A stretch of DNA of 64,000 nt from assembly GCA_034440635.1 (NCBI GenBank), contig JAOTON010000950.1, positions 682,001 through 746,000 of the forward strand, read 5' to 3'. The notes beneath the pieces are model-generated. The model was not told where the DNA came from. It worked only from the letters and a program-made list of their open reading frames with translations, and ran no database searches. Shown in pieces: positions 58,001 through 63,600 of the stretch. Position 1 is the first letter of the stretch. Each line of letters begins with the position of its first letter. Source of the stretch: Lepas anatifera (Eukaryota; Arthropoda; Thecostraca; Lepadidae). The position numbers and the translations under genes are program-made.

Positions 58001-59707
58001 AAAAATGATTTATCCCCTTTTTGATGTGAATAAAGGAGTTATATGCTATATTTTGAAGGGTAATTCCATTCTGGAATTTGGCGTAATTCACACCTCATTT
58101 CATATCTATGCCGCTTTTTCATGAATGTCACCGCTCTTTATAAAAAATGATTCTGAGTATGGCATAACTTTGCAGGTGAGTGTGGTGTAAAACATGTCAC
58201 ATTTCTACAACTTTTATGAAACGGGGCCCATGGAAGAAAGCACAGAAAAGTAAAAATAGTGAAAAGAATAGGAATTATTATTTTTGTGGCCTTCCTACAG
58301 TATAACATGGCAATGTTTGCCCCAGTGGAAGGAAAAGTCTGCCTCAGCAATCAAATTTATACTCACCTTATCTTAAATAAGATGTCCACTTTCCTGAAAT
58401 ATTTTCTATAGAAATGATACATTTTTGGAATCAGCAAGACACCCTTTCTATTCAGCCAGGTTCCGTAGTGCCACTCCCACTTAAACCCTGATTTTCAACA
58501 CTTACTTAACCTGAACGTTGTAATCATGCGCCATCCATCACCGTAAGTAAACAAAACACCGGAAATGATGAAAGACAATAGCAGCTGATCAAAACCATTG
58601 GTACCTTTGTACCAGAGGTAAAGCACCATTGTGAAAGAGTAAAAAATTTGCATAAACTTCATTCATGAATCGGGATAGCACACACACGATATGAGTCCTG
58701 AGGAGGCCCAGCCTTTGCGGGCGAAGCCGGCAAAGCTGAGGCCTACGAAGGCGATTGTTAGCACCACAGGCTAGGTTAATACCGAGCCAGAGGCTTGGTG
58801 CACAGCAGGCCGGCTTGCTAAATTGAGACATGGTCAAGTTAGGTTAGGTTGGGATGTACAAGCGCCGGTTGAGGAGGATGGGGGGGGGCAAGTCAGAACA
58901 AATTGCAAAAAACATGTTGTTTTTTTCAAGAAAATCAGCCAAAACTCTTCCATTTTGGGGGAACCTTAGCCCCCTATGAATCTGCTAGTGATTCATCTGA
59001 AAATCTGAAGATAATCTGGGTCCCGCACACATTTTCATGAATGGTTCCTGGCACTTTGAGGCATTTGTTAATGCTCATCACTATACTTTATTTAAATTTA
59101 CAGACCTTTTTAAAAATAACATTCTTGTAATTTTCTGTAAATAAATTGTTTAACAAAATATGGTTCAAATTAGTGAATTTCCATTTCTATATCTGACTTT
59201 CAGTATTCTCCACATTAAAATTTTGCAACTTCCTTTACAGTTAATGGCGTCGGCCGAGAGGAGTGCACTTTCTGTAATCATTATTTACATGTGAATTACG
59301 CTTGTAGAAGTGAGTATTAGACTTTGGCTTCTGTTTTATTTTATAGTGAAAACATGAAGGAACAGTCTACAGTTAAGTATGGACCACCTTATTTGTGAGT
59401 TTATGCATTTTTTGCAGTTGGACGGGTTGATGTAGCTTATACTCTGATTGGGGCAGGATCTGAGCTGCCCCAAACATCTGGTTGACAAGTCTGTCACATT
59501 CTGCAGACTAGTGCGTGGCTTCCCTATGGTATCCAACTTTGTGGGCCTGGCTTTGGCCTTGACCCCTTAAACATATGTGTTGCTGTGGTCCTCTTTTTCT
59601 AATCTCTTATTTGCCTGTCATGCAAAAAGAACAATAAATTGACCGAAAAAAGAATACCACACATACCCTTTTCCATCTTTGTCGATGTTCCGGCCCAAAA
59701 GCTTCAT
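18907..59707 (-). CDS. pelo: pelota, ribosome-rescue factor (7 exons in window, 3' end missing)
   Basis: Pelota (Dom34) pairs with the GTPase Hbs1, enters the empty A site of stalled ribosomes and starts their splitting in no-go and non-stop mRNA decay; it acts in the cytoplasm. Seven minus-strand exons join in phase to codons 1-318 plus two bases. The N-terminal Lsm-like domain spans residues ~1-130 (IWHTYNLI, SNRVRTTLTI, MGAYHT). The central eRF1_2-like domain spans ~135-255 (VVMQEGIAHVCLVTP, PIPRKRKG, VLVASPGFVRDQFCEYM, VHASSG). The eRF1_3-like domain begins ~265 (RLSDTKAAGEVKAL). As in other pelotas there is no GGQ motif, so no peptide release is expected. The protein is usually ~385 residues; the final exon or exons were not found and probably lie left of position 1. 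Introns reach 20 kb and are filled with mobile DNA. It is divergent from the TMED gene. Identification is very sure. Confidence 0.95.
19078..19319. repeat. tandem repeat copying the exon 7 splice acceptor
   Basis: Four units start at 19,078, 19,143, 19,194 and 19,257 (51-65 bp each), each beginning ACCGCCGGGTCC. On the minus strand each carries a version of the intron/exon junction: pyrimidines, then TGCAG, AGGTGCTGCAGGACCC. Unit 1 is the true exon edge. Unit 4 keeps an intact TTGCAG/AGGTGCTGC junction, unit 3 keeps CTTGCAG/AGGT, and unit 2 is shortened to CTTCAG. Confidence 0.85.
19375..20400 (-). pseudogene. I/Jockey-type LINE reverse transcriptase remnant
   Basis: On the minus strand, decayed RT blocks run in order: KNTARGPDLIHNVMLKN (~20,190), NLYNHTVTSLDFLECWKQ, HYRLISVTSFLCEPLKRTVN (~20,010), then after a frameshift FFDVEKAYDTAWRYAIIRKR (~19,810) and a GTLQGNILGVT block (~19,640). 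They match RT motifs 1-4. The YADD-type catalytic box is not preserved. Several stops and frameshifts make it inactive. A diverged LINE stretch may extend to ~20,510. It need not be the same element as the RNase H remnant on the other strand. Confidence 0.75.
20520..22190. other. stretch without recognised gene
   Basis: No exon or clear repeat was recognised. The short frames (for example 21,197-21,469) show no domain features. Confidence 0.4.
22343..22369 (-). ncRNA. hammerhead-ribozyme-like motif, PLE minus copy
   Basis: This is the mirror copy of the motif at 25,361-25,387, on the minus strand in the 3' region of the truncated PLE copy. The core CTGAAGA, a 4-bp stem II with TGA loop, GAA, the palindrome AGCT and the C at the expected cleavage position are all identical. 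Activity is not shown by sequence alone. Confidence 0.5.
22540..23539 (-). pseudogene. PLE ORF, truncated minus copy
   Basis: This copies the C-terminal two thirds of the Penelope-like ORF. It starts in the RT thumb region (WNSYNPAIKFTMEHAQDPGT, ~23,530), with a frameshift near 23,140, then a Cys/His-rich linker and the GIY-YIG endonuclease (HSYVGESKRP, ~22,850). It lacks the RT catalytic motifs, so it cannot encode an active enzyme. It differs from the plus copy by only a few bases. Confidence 0.85.
23600..25156 (+). CDS. Penelope-like RT plus GIY-YIG endonuclease ORF
   Basis: This is the polyprotein of a Penelope-like retroelement, which primes reverse transcription at the target and cuts with a GIY-YIG nuclease. 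The continuous frame is 23,825-25,156 (443 codons). RT fingers sequence also reads upstream in other frames (GLPKTHKPSNPLRPIV at ~23,610), so at least one frameshift is present. Visible RT motifs are FDVVNLYGSIP (first Asp), GLAMGSRIAPPVAVAFMHKL, and YVRYIDDIWGVW with the catalytic DD (~24,120). A Cys-rich block follows (CPAGNKHCHACECG, ~24,750), then the nuclease (SYVGESKRPIRYRLNEH, ~24,870) and IFIRDLEPK. The N-terminus of a full element is missing, so it is probably not autonomous. Confidence 0.9.
25361..25387 (+). ncRNA. hammerhead-ribozyme-like motif, PLE plus copy
   Basis: The order matches a minimal hammerhead: CTGAAGA (the CUGANGA box), one extra T, a stem II of GACT paired with AGTC around loop TGA, GAA, then the self-complementary AGCT as a 2-bp stem III, and C at the cleavage position. 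Penelope-like elements are known to carry such motifs in their pseudo-LTRs. With so short a stem III, activity would be expected mainly as dimers. The extra T before stem II is a deviation. Confidence 0.55.
25500..27610. other. stretch without recognised gene
   Basis: It holds a perfect 20-bp palindrome CGCTGTAGCATGCTACAGCG at 25,809-25,828 and G-run-rich sequence at 27,258-27,322. No exon or coding frame was recognised. Confidence 0.45.
27618..27837. repeat. 44-bp minisatellite, 5 units
   Basis: Five 44-bp units start at 27,618, 27,662, 27,706, 27,750 and 27,794, with core CGACAGGAACTCAGCTTCTG. Unit differences are a few substitutions; the last unit is the most diverged. Length is constant. 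Confidence 0.95.
28470..28640 (+). mobile_element. tRNA-derived SINE-like fragment
   Basis: A B-box-like CCGGTTCAACGC (~28,548) is followed by a body GAGGAGCAATTTGACTATCC (~28,578), which resembles GAGGACAACCTGACTATCCC after the B box at 32,898. The shared body suggests one SINE family. The A box is weak. Confidence 0.45.
29025..29226. repeat. perfect 101-bp tandem duplication
   Basis: Units 29,025-29,125 and 29,126-29,226 appear identical at every base by eye, so the duplication is very recent or an assembly artefact. Confidence 0.93.
30095..30915. repeat. hierarchical repeat, ~21-bp monomer in ~105-bp units
   Basis: GCCCT or GCGCCC recurs about every 20-21 bp. Five monomer types recur in order: one ends ATGGACC, the next ends TTGGCC, the next includes TGCATGATT, the next CTTCTCCA.CATTG, and the last leads to AGGGCGCC. 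This gives a higher-order unit of ~105 bp, seen about eight or nine times with some units shortened. The ~35-residue periodic frames on the plus strand follow from 105 being divisible by 3 and are interrupted by stops. Confidence 0.75.
31000..32469. other. stretch without recognised gene
   Basis: No exon was seen. Positions 31,936-32,016 are strongly G-rich on the plus strand, with several G4-G6 runs that could form quadruplexes. Long C-rich minus frames over this part are compositional. Confidence 0.45.
32850..32960 (+). mobile_element. tRNA-derived SINE-like fragment inside foldback
   Basis: A B box GGTTCAAATCC at ~32,898 sits inside CCGGG...CCCCGG, which forms a T-arm-like hairpin. The following body resembles the SINE at 28,470. 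It is not a functional tRNA because no acceptor stem is visible. Confidence 0.5.
33002..33458 (+). mobile_element. TTAA-flanked MITE, copy 2 (nested)
   Basis: The element is 33,006-33,454, flanked by TTAA at 33,002-33,005 and 33,455-33,458, with AGGG...CCCT ends. Its interior matches copy 1 closely, including TGACGTCACGATGA and CAGCCAATCGAAGCCCTTG. It is nested in the foldback element, so it inserted later. Confidence 0.85.
33877..35900. other. stretch with weak ORF remnants
   Basis: Plus-strand frames at 33,941-34,207 and 34,265-34,546 are protein-like in composition (for example MEEPPFDSNEIFKRIQPGNW) and could be parts of a decayed mobile-element ORF. I do not recognise the family. The rest shows nothing definable. 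Confidence 0.25.
35902..36899. mobile_element. ~1-kb foldback element
   Basis: Nearly perfect arms of ~430 bp (35,904-~36,335 and ~36,460-36,897) surround a ~125-bp loop. The ends read CAGGGTGTTTCATAAAGAAT and its complement CATGGTGTTTC, flanked by TA. The inner arms share CAATCCCCAATTG and AAGCAAGCAATC. No transposase frame was found. If transcribed within pelota intron 6 the arms would form a very long RNA hairpin. Confidence 0.9.
36900..38240. other. stretch without recognised gene
   Basis: Overlapping frames at 37,398-37,815 lie on both strands and show no known domain. No repeat was defined. Confidence 0.35.
38256..38304. repeat. compact perfect hairpin
   Basis: The arms ATGAATTCGAGATCA and TGATCTCGAATTCAT (15 bp, perfect) enclose a second 6-bp stem GCGTAG/CTACGC around ATT. 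It lies immediately before the AGGTCA-rich repeat copy at 38,320. Confidence 0.85.
38320..38950 (+). repeat. old dispersed repeat, copy B
   Basis: It has ordered similarity to 13,610-14,465: AGGTCA-type words, GGTCATATTGTACATAAT, CCGCTACCTAGCGTAGTT, a G run, and CTCAGGCCCTTGTCAATGC. It is diverged and non-coding. Confidence 0.5.
39057..39279 (-). CDS. pelo: pelota exon 6
   Basis: It encodes residues 181-254, GLQRFFETVMQAILRH through VHASSGFKHSLK, most of the central domain's second half. The acceptor is CTCTGCAG (39,287-39,280) and the donor GTAAGC (39,056-39,051). Its phase requires the preceding exon to end after AAG, which makes the upstream intron GC-AG. Confidence 0.95.
39280..41640. 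other. intron 5 stretch without recognised element
   Basis: No coding frame or clear repeat was found. The short frames are unsupported. Confidence 0.4.
41641..41745 (+). mobile_element. TTAA MITE family, diverged fragment
   Basis: GGATGTGGCACCTCCATAAT and the next ~85 bp align with the left end of the 450-bp MITE family (GGAATGTGGCACCTTTATAA). The right end is absent. Confidence 0.55.
42105..42495. mobile_element. TIR element, ~390 bp
   Basis: Imperfect ~45-bp inverted ends: GTCCAAGCTAGAAAAATTTG at the left mirrors CATTTTTCTTGATTGGAC at the right. Inner parts CGGGGCTTAAGCACGACGTC and GACGTCATGCCCAAGCCCCG also mirror. Non-coding. Confidence 0.55.
42930..42951 (-). ncRNA. hammerhead-like core, left arm
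   Basis: Minus-strand CTGATGA, one extra A, stem II GGGC/GCCC around TGT, then GAA and TATAT. It mirrors 50,927-50,948. The base after GAA is T rather than the usual A. Confidence 0.4.
43340..44272 (-). other. LINE 3' UTR
   Basis: Non-coding tail of the LINE. Two related blocks (CATGTCTGTGGTTCAGCACC near 43,806 and ATGTCTCAGGCTCAGCACCC near 43,406) are spaced ~400 bp apart, as in the copy at 9.06-9.5 kb. Frames across this part are unsupported. Confidence 0.7.
44273..47266 (-). CDS. LINE ORF2: APE endonuclease and reverse transcriptase (3 frame segments)
   Basis: The replication enzyme of the LINE. The N-terminal APE-type endonuclease begins at ~residue 75 (LNLCIFHLNIRSLLNKHNEL), with ISETW, GGGAGIYV, YITGDFNFDLL and SDIADHFPVML motifs. 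The RT follows, with GAGCDGINSKILKN, NYRPISILPAISKILEKLL, GFQKNRST, VFLDLRKAFDTVDY (first Asp) and GVPQG. A 1-base loss near 45,187 breaks the frame just after GVPQG, so the catalytic DD region continues in another frame. A segment at 45,032-44,424 carries LSDWFCANYLSLNLEKT and the post-RT region, and a second indel near 44,450 shifts the last ~55 codons. The enzyme is therefore probably inactive but only lightly damaged. Confidence 0.9.
47617..48060 (-). repeat. tandem monomers upstream of LINE ORF2
   Basis: Three units start at 47,617, 47,787 and 47,934 (170, 147 and ~125 bp). Shared blocks are AATGACAGGCAGGAACAGTG, GGAAATCAGCAGCTCCCGCC and AGTGGGTGGAAAGGTA. They lie between ORF1 and ORF2 on the LINE coding strand, where monomeric promoter repeats are known in some other LINEs, but their role here is unknown. 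Confidence 0.85.
48611..48948. repeat. tandem pair of palindrome-ended units
   Basis: Unit 1 (48,611-48,753) starts AAACTCCTCTGG and ends with its exact complement CCAGAGGAGTTT. Unit 2 (48,811-48,948) starts CCCCTGG and ends CCAGGGG. The units share most of their interior (for example CGACAGTGATGCATG). The end pairs differ by matched changes (T/A to C/G). Confidence 0.8.
49122..50125 (-). CDS. LINE ORF1 (coiled coil plus nucleic-acid-binding domain), one frameshift
   Basis: The RNA-binding partner of ORF2. A leucine- and glutamate-rich coiled coil (residues ~1-50, LETASLRLELSQLKEERV) leads into a conserved central domain with KNEEIKACHRLYDKNRTIIK and the region IFEARF...LIIHESVT...VGSYHTRNGQIRARK, as in ORF1 proteins of CR1/Jockey-type LINEs. 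The C-terminus is low-complexity, Ser/Gly-rich. A 1-base loss in the A6 tract (T6 on plus, 49,951-49,956) separates the two frames. It ends at 49,122. Confidence 0.8.
50927..50948 (+). ncRNA. hammerhead-like core, right arm
   Basis: CTGATGA (50,927-50,933), an extra A, stem II GGGC/GCCC around TGT, then GAA followed by TATATA. It has the same geometry as the motif at 25,361. The T after GAA deviates from the usual A, so activity is less likely. Confidence 0.4.
51228..51684 (-). mobile_element. TTAA-flanked MITE, copy 3
   Basis: The element is 51,232-51,680 between TTAA at 51,228-51,231 and 51,681-51,684, reversed relative to copies 1 and 2 and same length class (449 bp). It sits in pelota intron 5, only 38 bp downstream of the exon 5 boundary. 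Confidence 0.85.
51723..51863 (-). CDS. pelo: pelota exon 5 (GC splice donor)
   Basis: It encodes residues 134-180, HADLAAVVMQEGIAHVCLV to PIPRKRKGYTAQHEK, the start of the central domain with the conserved basic PRKRKG motif. The acceptor is CTTTCAG. Length and phase fit human and fly pelota only if the exon ends after AAG, giving donor AAG/GCAGGT. The GT four bases later would add one codon and one base and break the phase with exon 6. Confidence 0.93.
52368..52481 (-). CDS. pelo: pelota exon 4
   Basis: It encodes residues 96-133, MGAYHTLDIEANRKFTL through DMACDPTQ, the end of the N-terminal domain. Acceptor TTTTCAG and donor GTACGG; both boundaries are phase 0. Confidence 0.96.
52608..52758 (-). 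CDS. pelo: pelota exon 3
   Basis: It completes Arg45 and encodes residues 46-95, KVQTESATGSSTSNRVRT to VEENQYVK, core strands of the Lsm-like N-terminal domain. Acceptor CCTTCAG and donor GTCAGC. Confidence 0.96.
52882..52974 (-). CDS. pelo: pelota exon 2
   Basis: It completes Gly14 and encodes residues 15-44, HVAVIPEDAEDIWHTYNLI onward to the split Arg45. Acceptor TCACAG and donor GTAGGT. Confidence 0.96.
53320..53910 (+). repeat. old dispersed repeat, copy C
   Basis: AGGTCA-rich block in pelota intron 1 resembling 13,610-14,010: CAGTGCAGGTCAAGTGATCT near 53,359 and TAGTCATATTATACATCATT near 53,866 have counterparts in the same order. Non-coding. Confidence 0.5.
54030..54205. repeat. purine-rich GTGAAAAAGT repeat
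   Basis: Irregular iterations of GTGAAAAAG and AAAAGTGAGAAAG make a strongly purine-biased strand. Long T-rich minus frames here are artefacts. Confidence 0.7.
54453..54476 (-). ncRNA. degenerate hammerhead-like motif, left arm
   Basis: Minus-strand CTGAAGA, a very short stem II (GT/AC), then GAA and the palindrome ACGCGT followed by C. Boxes and stem III fit; stem II of 2 bp is weak. Confidence 0.3.
54700..54723 (+). ncRNA. degenerate hammerhead-like motif, right arm
   Basis: CTGAAGA, the same weak stem II, GAA and ACACGT followed by C. It mirrors 54,453-54,476 with one change in stem III. Confidence 0.3.
54958..55165 (-). mobile_element. G-rich short-TIR element, copy 2
   Basis: In reverse it matches 14,887-15,162: GATCGACCCTCGGC, AATCGGCGCCC and CCCACCTGATAAGTTTTTT have counterparts in order. 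The right end is not clear. Confidence 0.6.
55280..56525. other. intron 1 stretch without recognised element
   Basis: No exon or clear repeat was found apart from a short hairpin CCACTCAC/GTGAGTGG at ~55,960-55,982. Confidence 0.4.
56530..57245 (+). pseudogene. LINE 3' fragment, post-RT region
   Basis: Plus frames carry LERLDKIQHKFLIWLVSHAH (~56,698), ISSLVSRRVEYDNLFVHKIL (~56,810) and SYTAQLRIRE-like words typical of the region after RT in LINE ORF2. It ends in an ATAAATAGATAAATAAAC tail near 57,241. It lacks RT and is broken by stops. Confidence 0.75.
57299..57600. repeat. ~80-bp tandem repeat, 4 units
   Basis: Units start near 57,299, 57,376, 57,457 and 57,539 (77-83 bp apart), each with AATGTGTACGCTCATGTTTC and CTCCGACACGGACAACAC. 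The open frame through the repeat is incidental. Confidence 0.88.
57600..57998 (+). pseudogene. LINE reverse-transcriptase fragment
   Basis: RT motifs: SDFSAAFFENVSHELLLHKL (first-Asp block, ~57,690, one frameshift), IIDWFVSYLSGRVQRVVVNG and VTLGVPEGVLLAPLMFAMYI (~57,860), ending at a FADDIKLY-like box in another frame (~57,955). Because this RT lies downstream of a post-RT fragment on the same strand, the two are separate insertions or rearranged. Confidence 0.8.
58025..58230 (-). repeat. dispersed repeat, copy 2 (GTTTCATA family)
   Basis: Inverse counterpart of 10,371-10,580, ending at GAAACGGGGCCC near 58,229. Non-coding. Confidence 0.65.
58670..58855 (-). mobile_element. short interspersed repeat, copy 1
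   Basis: In reverse it matches 61,645-61,850: CCTCAGCTTTGCCGGCTTCG against CCTCAGCTTTGGTGGCTTCG, and both have CATGTCTC near the start and CTCAGGACTCA near the end. Non-coding; probably a SINE or MITE. Confidence 0.6.
58870..59660. other. intron 1 stretch without recognised element
   Basis: A G-run and T-rich stretch lies near 58,880-58,925. Nothing else is definable. Confidence 0.4.
59667..59707 (-). CDS. pelo: pelota exon 1 with start codon
   Basis: Too short to stand out as an open frame. ATG at 59,707-59,705 begins MKLLGRNIDKDGK plus two bases of Gly14, matching the conserved pelota N-terminus. The donor GTATGT follows at 59,666. Joining to exon 2 restores GHVAVIPEDAEDIWH in phase. Confidence 0.92.
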
Positions 59708-60491
59708 TATGGGCTCCTCTCTCTCTAAATAGTTTTGTCTGAAACGAGATCAACAACTGCGGTAATAAATAAATAAAATCGTTATGGTACAATATTGAAA
59801 AACCAAATCATCGCTCCCCGGAACACATGGGGACTTCTTCTTGACGATTCGTTGTGCAATGGCGTGGCTGGCTCGCTCGCTGCTCCGTGTTTATTTTGTA
59901 TTTCAGAGGCAAACCAAGAGCTTTATTATTATAATTTTTGAAAGGCTAAGGGAAAATATTTTTAATCAGTCTTCTAATCAAAGAAATTCTAATTATTTCA
60001 GTACTTTATTATATTTTTGAACTGCGGTATGAAGTAAAACTTAAATGGAACGAAAATATTATATTTCAAAATAACATCAAGAAGTTAGACAAACGACACG
60101 TCAAATGTAGACAGACTTGACGCTATTGTTTTTAAATTGGTCATTCCTTCTTGGAGAACCGTGTGGATGTGCTATAACACACAGATACCTTTCCTAGGTA
60201 CGTGGGGATCCTTGCCCCGTGACGTTGGGCGTGAAGGATCCTCCCGGGCGCGTACTGCTGCTAATGGCACTGCGCTTAATTTGTGGTAGATGTTTTTGAT
60301 AAATATGTTTATCTCGATTACGGGCCTTTTGAAACCTGTATTTATTTTTTTTGTTATATGTCGTTTGACCATCCGTGATCGGTTGGGTGATAACACACAC
60401 AGAACCGATGCCAGCAGCCTTTCACTTTCCTGAATCGGCGTCTGCTCATGCACCTGGTGTAAAAAATCGCTGTCCGTAACACTATTTTACC
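59708..60491. promoter_or_regulatory. probable shared divergent promoter, pelota/TMED
   Basis: This 784-bp gap separates two start codons that point away from each other. It must hold both 5' UTRs and any proximal promoter unless either gene has an upstream non-coding exon. No TATA box or known operator was assigned. The 60,205-60,255 part is GC-rich with a TGACGTTG word. An (AAAT)-like run lies at 59,762-59,778. Confidence 0.6.
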
Positions 60492-60627
60492 ATGAGGGGT
60501 AATTCGTTTTTTGCTGTGGTCTTATCTTTGCTTTATTTTCAATGTGTGAATGCTCTTTACTTTCACATAGCCGAGACAGAGCGGAAATGTTTCATCGAAG
60601 AAATTCCTGACGAGACTATGATAACCG
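60492..60627 (+). CDS. TMED4/9 (eca): TMED4/9 exon 1
   Basis: The start ATG at 60,492 opens the signal peptide and GOLD start. The exon ends after one base of Gly46 with donor GTGAGT at 60,628. It is AT-rich compared with exon 2. Confidence 0.93.
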
Positions 60628-63600
60628 GTGAGTTGATAACCAGCCTGATGCCCTCATGTTACCATAAGCAGGGAAATTATGGTTATAAATTTTTATGTGC
60701 AGCTCGGCTCATATCCTCAATAAAGTTTTTGCTGCACCCTGGAATTCGTCAGCAGGTTTAGGTTGGTCTCAATGCAAACCTGGTTTGGGTCCCCCTACAG
60801 CGCAGTTTAAATGGTAACAGTTGTTTTTAAATACCTACATGCGATAAAAGTAGCAATGTTCCATCATATTACTGATGGCAACTTTTTGCATCTAATTATT
60901 ATTGCTTCTTCCAAATTTTGTATATGGATTGTGCATACAGAGCACAAACCCATATGGTATGTATGGCATGCAAGTATGCATGTTTTCTATAGCAAACACT
61001 TCATGCCTAGGCACACAGTACAGAATAAAAGAAATTAGGCGAGCATGCTGTTGGGTTAGAGCAATGATCAATGCAGGGACAATGGTACAAAAAAAACTGA
61101 TAAACAAAAATGTAATGGGCTCAAGAACAGATAATCTTCCATCTGAAAAAATGTGTAAAATCATATGTGGTGGTTTACGCTCATCTCTAGAGTGTTTGTC
61201 CATATTTTAGCTATGAAACAAGGCAGATTCAAGTGTTAAACTCACTTCCATGATCGTAATTCAGACATAATTAATGAATACCATACTGATATGGCCACCC
61301 ACTTCAAGCCAAGAAATGTAAAGGAAATATTGGAATGGTGGTGTGGATGATATCAGGAATGATAAATTAAAGAAACAGAAATGCATTACTTCAATGCACA
61401 TTTCATCAATAAATTTATGTTAAACAAATTTCAAAAATATAATAAAATATTTTAGTATTTCTAATATTTCAACACATTTTAGTGGTTAGGGGCTGACATT
61501 CCACAGTTTCGGGGATCTCTTTGTTTGATTGGCACATAGTAAGCCCAAGGCCATGCATGCTGCAAGGCCCATAACTACTGCAGGAAGCAACAAAATAGCA
61601 AAGATGGAAGGCATAAAATTGACTTTCTGGCAGCTGTCCACCAGCAATATTGCCAAGTAAGTACAACTAACATCACCTAACTGTACCTAACCATGTCTCG
61701 ATCTAGTGAGCTGGCCTGTGGTGCATTGAGCCTACGGCCCGGTACATCCCTGGCCTGCAGTGCCGAAAATCCCCTTCATCGGCCTCAGCTTTGGTGGCTT
61801 CGCCGGAAAATGCTGGCCTTCTCAGGACTCACATCTGCTTGTGTGCCATCCTGAGCTGAGAACATGTTGCTACAAATTTTGTATGCTTTTGCAAGGCTTG
61901 TGTGGCTCTGGTAGAATGTACCAATCATTTCCATTAGACGGCTACAATGTAAGGATCAGGTGGCTATTTCAGTGTTTATGTATTTCCGGTGTTTTGTTTA
62001 TGGCGCTAGAACACACAGAATTACGATGATCAGTATAAGTAAGTGTTGAAAATAAGTGTTTAAGTAGAATTTATGCTACAGAATTGTGCTGAATAGAGAA
62101 ATTTTTACTTGGTTTACTAGATTTTTTATTTGTCGATTGGTTTGTTCACATCCATCTACATGTAGGCAAGAATCTGAGCATTCTGAAGCGCACAGTTAAT
62201 CTTAGGCATAGTTGGTGTATTTTTCTATCCTGTTGGTGAAAAATAGATTACAAGCTTCCGGTCACGTTATGGTGAAAAATTGTGTTGTATAACAAGGTCT
62301 CTATTTCTTGTGAACCTGAAAAAGTGTGTTAGGTATGAGTTGTAGCTTTTGTTCTCTTCATTGTGTGGTTATCATTTTTTGTGACCTTAATCCTGATAAC
62401 TGATAATGCCTGTCGACATTGGCCTCAATGTACCAAAATTGTAAGCAAGCTTGAACATTGTGAACTAGACTTTTACCCACTGTAGCATATTTAATTGCTC
62501 CAATGTTTTTGTTTTTCTTATGTGCCAGAATAACGCTGCTGGTTTTCAAACTCATTTACATCACCAGTGGCGAGATTGTGTTTGATTCCAAGTTGTTTTG
62601 TTCTTTCGCTTAGCCAAATTTCCAAACCTATAAGTTAGAGTCATTCCTTGGAGATAACAAAAATGTACGGATGAAATCAGAGTGCTGCCACAAATTCACA
62701 GAACAAATTGGCGATGGGTCGGCGTATCTCATGGGAGTGTGACTTCATGTATTGGCATTTGTCGCAGGTAAATACAAGACGCAGCTGTTTGACCCTCGCA
62801 CTGGCGGCTTCATGCAGACCAACCAGGGCATCGGTATGCACGTGGACGTGCGGGACTCGGAGGACAAAACCATCCTCTCCAAGGTGCGTGCTGATGGGAT
62901 TAAGGGAAATTGACCCGGAAACATTATATGTACAATATTTACAATAGGACGGGACGGCTTTTCATATCGTAGACCGTGCACCAAGAACTCAAATTGATTG
63001 AATCCGTGAGCGCAACCTGCAAATTGAAAAGTTTACAATAATGTTGCCGATACAATAATACAGATATTTGCAATAATGGTACAGATGGGAACTGCTATTT
63101 GTATATATTTTCCAGTTACATAAGCAAATCATTCAGCGTTAAGTGCCTTAGGTGATTGAGGATGTTATCTCTGTTGCAAAATGCTTCTATTTTGTATTTG
63201 AAATACCCCACTTTGTATCCCAACTCGAATGCTCCATTCAAACGAACGTTTTGATCGCCGGTGTCATGCTCTCTAATGCTGTCGCACGCTGCTGGTTATG
63301 CCAGTCTAAAGGGTAGGTTGTTCAATGAGAAGGAAGACGTTCCTGCTGAACCCGTCACTGAAGCGGCTTGACGGTAATTTACTTCCAAACTCCACCTCTC
63401 GGTGAAGTGTTCAGTTTTCACCTTATCGAACCTCTCTTCTTGTTCGGTCTTCCCGCTCAGCCCGTGTTTTTCAGGTATGCTCAGGTATGCAGGTACCCTG
63501 TGTTTGTTCCATCAGGTAACTCCTTTTTGTTTTTGGTATACTCCTGTGTTTGTTCCGTGGTTACTCGTGTTTGTTCCTGGTATACCTGTGTTTGTTTCTT

